Part shown: piece after piece, positions 8,365-16,205 of the stretch
Layout of the letters: the number at the start of each line of letters is the position of its first letter
How positions within the stretch are numbered: position 1 is the first letter of the stretch
Origin: JBOHWJ01 sp050736615
Lineage (GTDB): Bacteria > Desulfobacterota > Binatia > Binatales > Binataceae
Reading direction: 5' to 3'
Assembly: GCA_050736615.1 (NCBI GenBank)
Contig: JBOHWL010000247.1
Location: 1 to 33,625, forward strand
Length of the DNA stretch: 33,625 nt
The notes under the pieces: generated by a model
What the model saw: the letters and a program-made list of their open reading frames with translations, nothing else
Told to the model about the DNA's origin: nothing
The model's database searches: none
Made by a program: the position numbers and the translations under genes

Positions 8365-8737
8365 CGTGATATTCCGTCTCCAACTGCTACATTCCGCGAA
8401 GCAAACTATGACTATTGACCTTGCACGACAAGGCAAGTCACCGTCGATTTTTTAGCTATTCCAAAACACCGATGTGAAAGCCGGGTGAATCGCCGAATTT
8501 CCCAGAAAGCACAATTCTCGGCCAGTTGCTATCAACCGGCAAATAGATAATGCAAAGCCAATTCATTGCGTATTTCATTCGTGGACATCTGTTCACATCC
8601 GATATGACCGCGAGCATCGGAATTGAACATGTCACCGCGATTTTTGTGCGGAGTGCGCTATTCGGCCGATCGTTGGCGCCTTGGGCACAGTTGTCGCCGC
8701 GGTTCCTCTCCTGACACGGCAGGCGAAAAAACTGGCG
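8365..8737. other. gene-free stretch upstream of the deacetylase-like gene
   Basis: About 370 bases with no supported gene. The part from 8365 to about 8640 is clearly more AT-rich than its neighbours and should hold the promoter of the deacetylase-like gene, but I could not settle on a single -35/-10 pair. I see no tRNA, no terminator with a T-run and no copy of the TGTCATYCYGAG repeat. Confidence 0.4.
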
Positions 8738-9676
8738 CTAAAGCTCGAAGTCGCAGGTCACGAAGTCGTGATCGGACAGACGGCCGCGCAGGAATGACTG
8801 TCGCGCCGGCACCACCCGCGCCGTGCGCCGCAGCGGTGTGAGCCCGCGCGTCGCGATCCAATCCAGCTTAGGCCGAAAAAATGGCGGCACCAAGCGCGAG
8901 AACGTAAACGTCGGCTTATACGGCACGTTTGCCCCATCAACCTCAAAGCCGGCCACGTGCAGACGTTCGAACAAGGGCTCATAACGCTCGGGACGGCGAA
9001 AGCGCCACGGATTCGTCAGCATCCGCCAGGCCGTCGCGGCCAGCGCATGCGGCGTGCGCAAATCGACGGTGGTGGTATTGAGGTCGCCCGCGATTAGCGC
9101 GGGCGCGCCAGGGGCGATCGCGGCCAGGAAATCCTCCATCTGCTTCGCGCGCCCCAGCGGCTCCCAACGACTGTTCAGATGCGCCACGCCGAACGTCAGA
9201 CGGCGGCGATTGAAGGTCGCGCTGGCGACGATTCCGCACGGGGATCCAATCAGCCGTTTGATCCGCCTGCCGGGATAAAGGTTTGGCAATAATACCCCGC
9301 GTACGTGTTCGAGCGGCTGCGCGCACAGGAGCGCATTGCCCATAAACGCAACCGGCGGACCGCCCCCGGCACGGGGAAAGCCGAACTCGCGCTGATAGAC
9401 CATGCTCATCCCGAGCGCCGCGGCAAGCTCATGCGCGACTTTGCGCCGATGGGCGCGCCGGGTCATGACATCCACCTCACACAGCATGATTACGTCCGCG
9501 TTTTCCAACGGTGGACGGCCAAGACACGCGAGCATCGCATCCAGATGAGCCCCGCCACGTGCGTTGAGCAACACCAGCTTCAACCTCTCTTTACGCGGAC
9601 GGGCGGGACGATTCACGACCTCCAGCGCGAACTCGTGGCTTTCGACGCCGACGGCCGTGCTGGTAATAAGGGTCAT
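8738..9676 (-). CDS. endonuclease/exonuclease/phosphatase-family protein
   Basis: This protein of 312 residues shows the ordered metal-dependent hydrolase motifs of the EEP superfamily. They are an Asn early (LLNARGG), a metal-binding Glu (CEVD), AHLNSR with the catalytic His, AGDLNTT (the GDxN motif), a conserved LDWI strand and the terminal SDHDF (Asp-His pair). The superfamily includes exonuclease III, sphingomyelinases and inositol-phosphate phosphatases, so the substrate cannot be named. No signal peptide is seen, which favours a cytoplasmic enzyme. The ATG at 9676 is used; a TTG two codons earlier is equally open. It lies 75 bases after the thioredoxin-domain gene on the same strand. 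Confidence 0.8.
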   Translation of the reverse strand: MTLITSTAVGVESHEFALEVVNRPARPRKERLKLVLLNARGGAHLDAMLACLGRPPLENADVIMLCEVDVMTRRAHRRKVAHELAAALGMSMVYQREFGFPRAGGGPPVAFMGNALLCAQPLEHVRGVLLPNLYPGRRIKRLIGSPCGIVASATFNRRRLTFGVAHLNSRWEPLGRAKQMEDFLAAIAPGAPALIAGDLNTTTVDLRTPHALAATAWRMLTNPWRFRRPERYEPLFERLHVAGFEVDGANVPYKPTFTFSRLVPPFFRPKLDWIATRGLTPLRRTARVVPARQSFLRGRLSDHDFVTCDFEL

Positions 9677-9751
9677 ATCCAACGCAGGTTCGCGGACCGG
9701 GTCTACACTCCACTTCGGCTTGTCGTCGCTCGCTATGCCGTTCGTCTTACC

Positions 9752-11845
9752 TTACCCAGGCGCGGAGCCAGTGACTTCCGCTTCAAGCGCCTTGAAAGCG
9801 GTGATGGGCGCGGTGCAGGTCCGTTCGCGGCAGACGTAAGCGGTTAGCCGCCCGTCGATTTGGCCTTTACCCCGCGCCGGTTCAGGCACCAACTCCGGCG
9901 CCGCATCTGGCGCGACCGCATAGAGTGTGCGGTTGGAAATATAGAGCAGCCCAAGGCGCTCGTTCCACTCCTTGAACTCTGGCGAGCGCGGATCGCCCAC
10001 TATCACGATTTCGACCGCCCCGCGCTGATATAAATCGACCGCCTCCAGCATGTGCGAAAATGCAAACGGCTGTTTTTCGATAAATTCCGCGAACAGCTTG
10101 AGCGTGCGGACGGCCTCGTCCTGATAGCGCGGGTCATCACGGTAAGCATAAAGCCGCAGCAGCGCCATCACCGCCGCGCTGTTGCCTGACGGCGTGGAAC
10201 CGTCGAACGCCGCCTTCGAGCGCATGATCAACGCCTCGTGATCGTCGGAGGTGAAGAAGAAACCGCCCTTCTCTTGGTCAAGGAAGCGCGCGATCATCAC
10301 CTCGGCCAGCTTGCGCGCATCCTCGAGAAAACCGGGATCAAGCGCGGCTTCGTACAAATCGATTAGCGCGCCGGCCATCAAAGCGTAATCTTCGAGGTAG
10401 GCGTTGAAGCGGGCGACGCCGTCCTTGTATGAGCGCTTAAGCGCATGCCCGTCCCACATCCGGGTCATGATAAAGCGGGCCGCGCGCGACGCCGCCTCGA
10501 GATAGCGCGGGTCGCCCAGCGCCCGATAGCCTTCTGAAAACGCGCCAATCATGAGCGCGTTCCACGCGGTCAGCACCTTCTCGTCACGCCCGGGCCGCAC
10601 GCGTTGCTCGCGCGACGAGAACAAGCGCGTCTTGATCGCATCGACCGCGCCCGCAACCGCATCCTCGGACATATTGAACAGGCGCGCGGCGTCGGCGATT
10701 TCGATGGTGCGATGCAAAATGTTGGCACCCTCGAAATTGCCATCTTCGCTGATATCGAAATATCGCGCGGCTATTTTGAACCGATCGTCGCCGAGCACGG
10801 CGCGCGCCTGCGCCGCGGACCATACGAAGAATTTACCCTCTTCGCCCTCGCTATCGGCGTCCTGGCTGGAATAGAAACCGCCTTCGGCGCTGGTCATCTC
10901 GCGTAAAACGTAATCGAAGATTTCGCGCGCGGTCGTCAGGAAGGCGGGTTGATTCAGGGCGCGGCCGGCATCGAGATAGAGCCGCGCCAACAGCGCGTTG
11001 TCATACAACATCTTTTCGAAATGCGGCACCAGCCAGCGTTCGTCGACGCTGTAGCGATGGAAGCCACCGCCAATCTGGTCGTAGATGCCGCCCTTGGCCA
11101 TCTGCGTCAGCGTATGGCGCACCATCTCGGCCATCGCCGGGTCACTGTCGGACTCATGTACGCGCAAAAACAGCGAAAAGACGAACGTGTTGGGGAACTT
11201 CGGGGCGTTCCCGATGCCGCCGTGGACGCTGTCGTAATGTTCCGCCAGCGCGCGCGCCGCGGTTGGCGCGAGGTCTGAGCGCAACTCACCCGCGCCCGGC
11301 TGATATTCGGTCAACGCGCCCAACGCCTGGGTCAGCCGCTCGACGTTATGCTGAACGTCCGCCGGCTGATTGTGATAGGCATGCGCAACTCCGCTCAGCA
11401 CCCGCGCAAAGCCCGGCATCCCCTGGCGGTCCTCGGGTGGGAAATAGGTGCCACCGTAAAAAGGCTTGCCTTCGGGAGTCAGAAACATCGTCAATGGCCA
11501 GCCGCCGCGTCCCGACAGCAATTGCACCGCGTCCATATAGATTTGGTCGAGGTCCGGCCGCTCTTCCCGGTCGACCTTGATCGAAATGAAGTTGGTATTC
11601 ATCAATTGCGCGATCGCCGGGTTTTCGAACGATTCGCGCTCCATCACGTGGCACCAATGGCAGGCCGAATAGCCGATCGAGAGCAGGATCGGCTTGTTTT
11701 CCGCTTTGGCATGGCTGAGCGCTTCTTCGCCCCACGGATACCAGTCGACGGGATTATAGGCGTGTTGGCGTAGATAAGGACTCTGCTCGTGAATGAGCCG
11801 ATTGGGCTTGCGTCCCGCTTGAGGGGTTGATCGTTGATCGCTCAT
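9752..11845 (-). CDS. thioredoxin-domain protein of the YyaL/SPATA20 (DUF255) family
   Basis: The 697-residue product matches the conserved two-part architecture of this family. The N-terminal thioredoxin-fold domain (about 10-170) has NRLIHEQSPYLRQHA, NPVDWYPWG and the CHWC active-site motif (Cys62-Cys65, in SACHWCHVM). It is followed by a long alpha/alpha-toroid glycosidase-like region with GGWPLTMFLTPEG, DQIGGGFHRYSVD and VPHFEKMLYDNA. The CxxC suggests redox chemistry, but the biochemical role of the family is unproven. It stands alone between the ATP synthase terminator and the EEP gene. The ATG at 11845 is the natural start, since family members begin shortly before the NRL motif. Confidence 0.9.
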   Translation of the reverse strand: MSDQRSTPQAGRKPNRLIHEQSPYLRQHAYNPVDWYPWGEEALSHAKAENKPILLSIGYSACHWCHVMERESFENPAIAQLMNTNFISIKVDREERPDLDQIYMDAVQLLSGRGGWPLTMFLTPEGKPFYGGTYFPPEDRQGMPGFARVLSGVAHAYHNQPADVQHNVERLTQALGALTEYQPGAGELRSDLAPTAARALAEHYDSVHGGIGNAPKFPNTFVFSLFLRVHESDSDPAMAEMVRHTLTQMAKGGIYDQIGGGFHRYSVDERWLVPHFEKMLYDNALLARLYLDAGRALNQPAFLTTAREIFDYVLREMTSAEGGFYSSQDADSEGEEGKFFVWSAAQARAVLGDDRFKIAARYFDISEDGNFEGANILHRTIEIADAARLFNMSEDAVAGAVDAIKTRLFSSREQRVRPGRDEKVLTAWNALMIGAFSEGYRALGDPRYLEAASRAARFIMTRMWDGHALKRSYKDGVARFNAYLEDYALMAGALIDLYEAALDPGFLEDARKLAEVMIARFLDQEKGGFFFTSDDHEALIMRSKAAFDGSTPSGNSAAVMALLRLYAYRDDPRYQDEAVRTLKLFAEFIEKQPFAFSHMLEAVDLYQRGAVEIVIVGDPRSPEFKEWNERLGLLYISNRTLYAVAPDAAPELVPEPARGKGQIDGRLTAYVCRERTCTAPITAFKALEAEVTGSAPG

Positions 11846-12019
11846 AGCATCGCTCTGAAAGGAATCGGGATTCTGGAGTGAGGGCCGACGGCACTCGAGG
11901 GGATGGCCACAATCGTCGCCGCGACATTTGCCAGTGCGCCGCCCTGGCCGACGAGTTTGACCCTATCACGCCCATCGTCGGGTGGCGACGCCCGTCTACG
12001 CCTGGCCCCCCGCGGACAT

Positions 12020-12054
12020 AAAAAAGGCGGGGCCCGGAATTGCCAGGTCCCGCC
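12020..12054 (-). terminator. rho-independent terminator after atpE
   Basis: A nine-base-pair stem (GGCGGGGCC at 12026-12034 with GGTCCCGCC at 12046-12054, one G-T pair) is followed on the minus strand by a run of six T (A-run at 12020-12025). It lies just beyond the atpE stop at 12077. The other side carries GTCGTTTTT, so it may also work weakly on the plus strand, where no gene approaches. Confidence 0.85.
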
Positions 12055-12076
12055 GTCGTTTTTGGCCGCTTTCGCG

Positions 12077-12415
12077 CTAAATTTTGCCCTGTAAAATAAA
12101 AGAGATCACCAGCGAATAAAGTGTCAGCGATTCGACGAACGCCAACCCGATGATCATCGGCACGAACAATTGATTGGTGCTGTTGGGATTACGGCCGATT
12201 GATTCCATTGCCGAAGCCGCCAGCTTGCCCTGTCCGATACCGCATCCGAGCGCCGCCACGCCAATACCGATGCCAGCGCCAATCGCAATCAAGCCGGCGC
12301 GCATGCCAGTATCGGCGGCGCCAGCGCCGGCCGCCGTTTGTGCCATCGCCATCAGCGGCGAGGCCATTACAATCGCGAGCACCGCGCCCGCGGTTAACCA
12401 GAATCGTCGTAACAT
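12077..12415 (-). CDS. atpE: ATP synthase F0 subunit c with N-terminal extension
   Basis: Subunit c forms the rotating ring of ATP synthase. Its hairpin of two membrane helices is clear: GLIAIGAGIGIGVAALG, the polar loop ESIGRNPNS, then PMIIGLAFVESLTLYSLV with the ion-carrying Glu95. Before it lies a cleavable-looking signal segment (LTAGAVLAIVMASPLMAMAQ), known in some bacterial c subunits, which makes the protein 112 rather than about 80 residues. Gln62, Glu95, Ser96 and Tyr100 occupy the same spacing as the sodium-binding Gln32, Glu65, Ser66 and Tyr70 of the Ilyobacter-type ring, but Thr67 is replaced by Leu, so ion choice is uncertain. It is the last gene of the F0 cluster, 270 bases after atpB. 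Confidence 0.95.
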   Translation of the reverse strand: MLRRFWLTAGAVLAIVMASPLMAMAQTAAGAGAADTGMRAGLIAIGAGIGIGVAALGCGIGQGKLAASAMESIGRNPNSTNQLFVPMIIGLAFVESLTLYSLVISFILQGKI

Positions 12416-12620
12416 TCGACCCTCCTCTTTGCCGCGCCGTCGTTTCGGCCCTAAGCTATTTAACCTCGCCTTCTATCATCTTCCACGCTTCGGCCGGACC
12501 GGACTGCGGTCGCGGAATTGTTTCGTTTTATTGGCTCGACAGGATCGCGCTTTTTCTATCATTTCGAGAGTCTTTGTGGGTTTTTTGGCACAGCGCGCAT
12601 TGAGGTAACACAACACTTTT

Positions 12621-12672
12621 TGTCATCCCGAGCGCGGCGGGATTGCGCACGGTTCGCGGTCGACCCGGAAGG
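12621..12672 (+). repeat. TGTCATCCCGAG-type repeat in the atpB-atpE gap
   Basis: The 270-base gap between atpB and atpE contains TGTCATCCCGAG (12621-12632) followed by a GC-rich stretch. It belongs to the same family as the copies at 3797-4040 and 21227-21238. Its extent to the right is not certain. I see no gene in the gap. Confidence 0.55.
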
Positions 12673-12685
12673 ACATTTATCGGAA

Positions 12686-13378
12686 TCAGTCGTAATGCGA
12701 ATGTGCCGCCATCCTGACATAGGCGATAGCCAGCACCAGAAAGACCAACGCCTGCACAATACATACGATCGCGCCAAGCGCGTAAAAGGCCAGCGGGATC
12801 ACCAGCTTGGTCAGGCCCGTAAACAGCCCGAGCACCTTATGGTCGGCAAACATGTTGGCAAACAGCCGGATACCGAGGGAAAAGGGACGGAAGAGGTTGT
12901 CCGAAACTTCAATCACGACGAAAAAGGGCGCCATGATCAGCAACGGCCCCAGGAAGCTGCGCAGATACCATGCTCCCTGATGCCTGAAGCCCTGGTAGAT
13001 GTAGTAAAAGAAGCAGACTATCGCCAGAGCGAAGGTTAGGTCAGTGTCGTTGGTCGGTGGTTCAAAGCCCGGAATTAGGCCAAGGAAATTCGCGAACAGG
13101 ATGAAGATGAACAGGCTGCCGAAAAACGGCACGTATTTGCGCGCCCCATGCAGCTCGGACACCTCGGCGACAAAGCCATCCAGCCATTCCACAGTCACTT
13201 CAGCGAAATGACGCAGCGTGAGGCCTTCGTCTGGCACCAATGGATCGCGCGCGCGCGCCAATGAGCGGCGCGCCAACAGGCCGAAAATCAGCAGCCCCAC
13301 CATCACGAGCCAAGTCCCGACCAATACTTCGGGGACCTTGTGGGCACCCATGATCTCGATGAAATTGATCGAATTCAA
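12686..13378 (-). CDS. atpB: ATP synthase F0 subunit a
   Basis: Subunit a holds the two half-channels that pass ions to the c ring. The 230-residue protein is strongly hydrophobic, with five or six membrane segments. It carries the essential arginine in FSLGIRLFANMFADH (Arg171), equivalent to Arg210 of E. coli, plus the conserved FILFANFLGLIPGF block. The frame opens with a TTG at 13378. An ATG at 13351 (nine codons later) is a real alternative, and neither has a strong ribosome-binding site. It follows atpI by 60 bases. Confidence 0.95.
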   Translation of the reverse strand: MNSINFIEIMGAHKVPEVLVGTWLVMVGLLIFGLLARRSLARARDPLVPDEGLTLRHFAEVTVEWLDGFVAEVSELHGARKYVPFFGSLFIFILFANFLGLIPGFEPPTNDTDLTFALAIVCFFYYIYQGFRHQGAWYLRSFLGPLLIMAPFFVVIEVSDNLFRPFSLGIRLFANMFADHKVLGLFTGLTKLVIPLAFYALGAIVCIVQALVFLVLAIAYVRMAAHSHYD

Positions 13379-13438
13379 ACGTCGTTACGCTCTACTGCAC
13401 TTTATTGGGACGATTCAACGCGGTTTCTGGCGCCACGT

Positions 13439-13855
13439 CTAGTGTGCCCGTTCGCCTTGTTCCCCTAATGGAGCGGCGCTCCCACGGCGCGAGACACGCC
13501 ATGTCTCAATAAAGATCGCAACGAACTGAGTCAAGAGACCCAGCAAAAAACCCGCCAGGTTGATATGAAAGCTGCTGATGAGCAGATAGACCACGACAAC
13601 AAGGAGCACCAGCTTGAGCGGAGCTAGAATCAATCCCGCCGGATGACTCCCCTGCCGGGCGTTGGCCAGCGCCATGATCGAGTGCGCGATCAGCGTCCAC
13701 GCGTAAAGATTCAGCAGCATCACCGCGCCGCCGATTAGACATCCCAGCGCCATCGCGGGCGAAACCAGAATCAACAGCGTTGCGCTGAGTGCCAACGCAA
13801 CCAGCGCGGTCACGCGCTGGATACCGGCGATAGTGGGGACCGACCAGTTCATCAC
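13439..13855 (-). CDS. atpI: ATP synthase subunit I (AtpI-like)
   Basis: A 138-residue integral membrane protein with four predicted helices (about 13-32, 34-55, 75-97 and 100-118) lies directly before atpB, the standard place of AtpI/AtpR. It fits the family that assists c-ring assembly or ion loading of F0. The Arg-rich C-terminal tail is cytoplasmic by the positive-inside rule. The stop of atpZ and this start are only 7 bases apart. Identification rests on size, topology and context more than on sharp motifs. Confidence 0.8.
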   Translation of the reverse strand: MMNWSVPTIAGIQRVTALVALALSATLLILVSPAMALGCLIGGAVMLLNLYAWTLIAHSIMALANARQGSHPAGLILAPLKLVLLVVVVYLLISSFHINLAGFLLGLLTQFVAIFIETWRVSRRGSAAPLGEQGERAH

Positions 13856-13862
13856 TGCTATT

Positions 13863-14114
13863 CTACCCGCCGGAGTCCCGTTGAAAATTGCGCAATTCGA
13901 CCACTAAGCGGTAAAAGCCAAGGAACACTCCGCCAAACAGCATCACCAGCGCAATCCACGGTTGTTTGAAGTATTCGCCCAAGTAGTAGCCGCCGATGGC
14001 GCCGCCCACAATCGGCGAGAATAACTCAAGCCCGATCGAGGCGAAGCGCAGCATCCGGAACGCGCTGGGCTTGTCGCCGTGGTCGGGCGAGCTATCAGGC
14101 CGATTGGCGGTCAT
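13863..14114 (-). CDS. atpZ: AtpZ-like F0 accessory protein
   Basis: This 83-residue protein has a polar N-terminus followed by two membrane helices around ELFSPIVGGAIGGYYLGEYF and ALVMLFGGVFLGFYRLV. The pattern is typical of AtpZ (ATPase gene1 family), which sits at the head of many atp clusters. In other bacteria AtpZ and AtpI form a complex implicated in ion (Mg/Ca) handling or assembly. A GGTGG sequence precedes the ATG closely. It is the first gene of the F0 cluster. Confidence 0.8.
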   Translation of the reverse strand: MTANRPDSSPDHGDKPSAFRMLRFASIGLELFSPIVGGAIGGYYLGEYFKQPWIALVMLFGGVFLGFYRLVVELRNFQRDSGG

Positions 14115-14271
14115 TATCCACCATGTCGCGCGCTTGATAATTTATCCCCGCGGCACTTTATCGTCCGCGCGTTGGCCTTGGTTGTTATTCCAGGAGCGTG
14201 GCTTGCCGATCGCTTCCGCGATGACAATGAGTGCCAGGGCTCGGCCTCTCGCGATGCCATTGCCCAAAATA

Positions 14272-15558
14272 TCATCTCGCGAGGGTTGCGAGTACCACGC
14301 GCGCCGCTTCGATGGTTTCATCGATATCGGCCTCGCTATGTGCGAGCGAGATGAACATCGCCTCGAATTGCGAGGGTGGCAAATAAATCCCGCGCTCGAG
14401 CATGCCTTGGAAGAAACGGGCGAAAAGCGCCGTGTCGGCCGCGCGCGCCGCGCCCGCGTCGGCAACCTGTTCAACGCCCAAGAAGAGGGTTAGTAGCGAA
14501 CCGGCGCGATTAACACATGCCCGCACGCCGGTCTCGCGTATCGCCGCCTGCAAGCCGTGATCGAGCCGTGCGCCGCGCGCTTCGAGCCGTTCATAGGTTC
14601 CCGGCCGCCTCAGCAGCTCGAGCGTCTTAAGTCCCGCGCATACGGAGAGCGGATTTCCGGAAAGCGTCCCAGCCTGGTACACCGGGCCGACTGGCGCCAA
14701 CAGGTCCATCAGGCTGGCGCGGCCGGCAATCGCCCCGATCGGCATACCGCCGCCGATAATCTTGCCCAGCATGATCAAGTCGGGTTCTATCCCGTAATTT
14801 TCATATGCGGCGCCGTAGCGCAGGCGAAACCCGGTGATCACTTCGTCGCAAATCAGCAACGCGCCGTTGCGCCGCGTCAACTCCGCCAATTGCCGCAGGA
14901 AATCCGGCCGTGGCGGCACCACGCCCATGTTGGCGGCGACCGTCTCGACGATTACAGCCGCGATACGGCCATGTTCCGCCGCAAAATACCGTTCGACCGC
15001 GTCGAGTGAATTATAAGGCGCAACCCGTGTCAGCGCCGCCAGCGCTTCCGGCACCCCTTCGCTGTCGGGCACCCCAAGCGTCATCACTCCCGAGCCGGCG
15101 CGCACCAGCAACGAGTCGCTATGGCCATGATAGCAGCCGTCGAACTTGATGATGGCGGGACGGCCGGTCGCCGCTCGCGCGATTCTGAGCGCGGTCATGC
15201 CGGCTTCCGTGCCGGAACTGACCAGCCGCACCTTTTCCGCTCCCCTAATGGCGCCGCTCAGTTCTTCGGCCAAGTCCAGCTCAAGCTCGGTGGGCGCACC
15301 GTAGCCGAGCCCGCGATCAGCCTGCTCAGCCAAGGCCGCGGCGACCTCGGGATGGGCATGGCCTAGAACGGCGGGTCCGTACGAGCCGACATAATCGAGC
15401 AGGCGGTTACCATCGGCGTCGCGCAGCCAAGCGCCGCTGCCGCTGGCGATAAACCGGGGCATCTGACCGACCGCCTGCCATGCGCGTACGGGCGAGTTGA
15501 CCCCGCCGGGAATTTTCCTTTGCGCGCGGGCGAACAGCGCGGCGGAATTTTTGATCAT
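14272..15558 (-). CDS. hemL: glutamate-1-semialdehyde 2,1-aminomutase
   Basis: HemL is a class III PLP aminotransferase-fold enzyme that converts glutamate-1-semialdehyde to 5-aminolevulinate in the C5 tetrapyrrole pathway. The 428 residues show KFDGCYHGHSD (about 138-148), the PLP ring contact LICDEVITGFR (Asp238) and the Schiff-base lysine in MLGKIIGGGMPIGA (Lys266), followed by YQAGTLSGNPLS. These distinguish it from ordinary ornithine-type aminotransferases. It lies 157 bases upstream of atpZ on the same strand and diverges from dnaA across the origin-like region. A small inverted repeat sits directly before its ATG. Confidence 0.97.
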   Translation of the reverse strand: MIKNSAALFARAQRKIPGGVNSPVRAWQAVGQMPRFIASGSGAWLRDADGNRLLDYVGSYGPAVLGHAHPEVAAALAEQADRGLGYGAPTELELDLAEELSGAIRGAEKVRLVSSGTEAGMTALRIARAATGRPAIIKFDGCYHGHSDSLLVRAGSGVMTLGVPDSEGVPEALAALTRVAPYNSLDAVERYFAAEHGRIAAVIVETVAANMGVVPPRPDFLRQLAELTRRNGALLICDEVITGFRLRYGAAYENYGIEPDLIMLGKIIGGGMPIGAIAGRASLMDLLAPVGPVYQAGTLSGNPLSVCAGLKTLELLRRPGTYERLEARGARLDHGLQAAIRETGVRACVNRAGSLLTLFLGVEQVADAGAARAADTALFARFFQGMLERGIYLPPSQFEAMFISLAHSEADIDETIEAARVVLATLAR

Positions 15559-15559
15559 G

Positions 15560-15573
15560 GGCGGTACACCGCC
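15560..15573. promoter_or_regulatory. inverted repeat overlapping the hemL translation start region
   Basis: GGCGGT-AC-ACCGCC forms a perfect six-base-pair inverted repeat immediately upstream of the hemL ATG (15558), where the ribosome-binding site should be. A hairpin in the mRNA, or a protein bound to the DNA, could limit initiation. The loop of two bases is too tight for a full RNA stem, so this is only suggestive. Confidence 0.3.
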
Positions 15574-16192
15574 AGCCGGTTGTTTTCGAATCGCTCAGTC
15601 ATCAAGCCACAATCCGGGAGTCGCTGCCGAATCGGTTGAAGGCGCGCGGCGGAGTCATTGTGAGCGGCTATCATGGTTGCGTCAAACTTGTTGACGGAGG
15701 GAAAAAACGCAGCCTCGCCAAATTTCGTCAAAAGCGTGCGATGGCTCCAGGAGCCAATCTTTGCTGATGCGCAAAATTCGTTACAAGGCAATACCTTTTG
15801 TGAGAATTTTTGCTGACGTAAATTACCATTGCAAATCGAAGGTTTATCGCGGCGCCATCACGCCAGTCTTGAACCATGTCGGGAAAGATTCTATCACGTT
15901 GGCTTCGCCGCCAAACTCTCGAGCGCTGAGTTCATCCGGGGGGACGAGGCGGCGGCGTTATCGTGGCCGACAGGCGCGACAATTTTCCAAGTAGTCATTG
16001 TTCAAACATCAGCGGCGCGGAAACGAGCGCGCGAGGTTGGAGTTGATAGAGCCTCCGCCACGGCGCCGCATAACACGTTCGATTCAGGGGAAATTACGAT
16101 TATCAACAGTTGTGGATAAGCCTGTGAGTAATTCGAAACTAAATCTTCACTTTAGGCTTGCGCGCGCCCGGGGGGGATGCGCGCCAACTCAT
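15574..16192. other. hemL-dnaA intergenic region, part of a probable origin region
   Basis: More than 600 bases without a supported gene separate the divergent hemL and dnaA. The stretch from about 15760 to 15845 is AT-rich, with two similar TTTGCTGAYG segments. Near its right end are two facing DnaA-box sequences at 16100-16119. A divergent, gene-free region next to dnaA with such boxes is a common place for oriC or for DnaA autoregulation. Confidence 0.5.
16100..16119. promoter_or_regulatory. paired DnaA boxes upstream of dnaA
   Basis: TTATCAACA (16100-16108, one mismatch to TTATCCACA) faces a perfect TGTGGATAA (16111-16119, the complement of TTATCCACA) with two bases between. They lie about 90 bases before the dnaA ATG, where DnaA could repress its own gene or take part in origin opening. 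Confidence 0.75.
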
Positions 16193-16205
16193 AGGGGGTA
16201 AAAGC

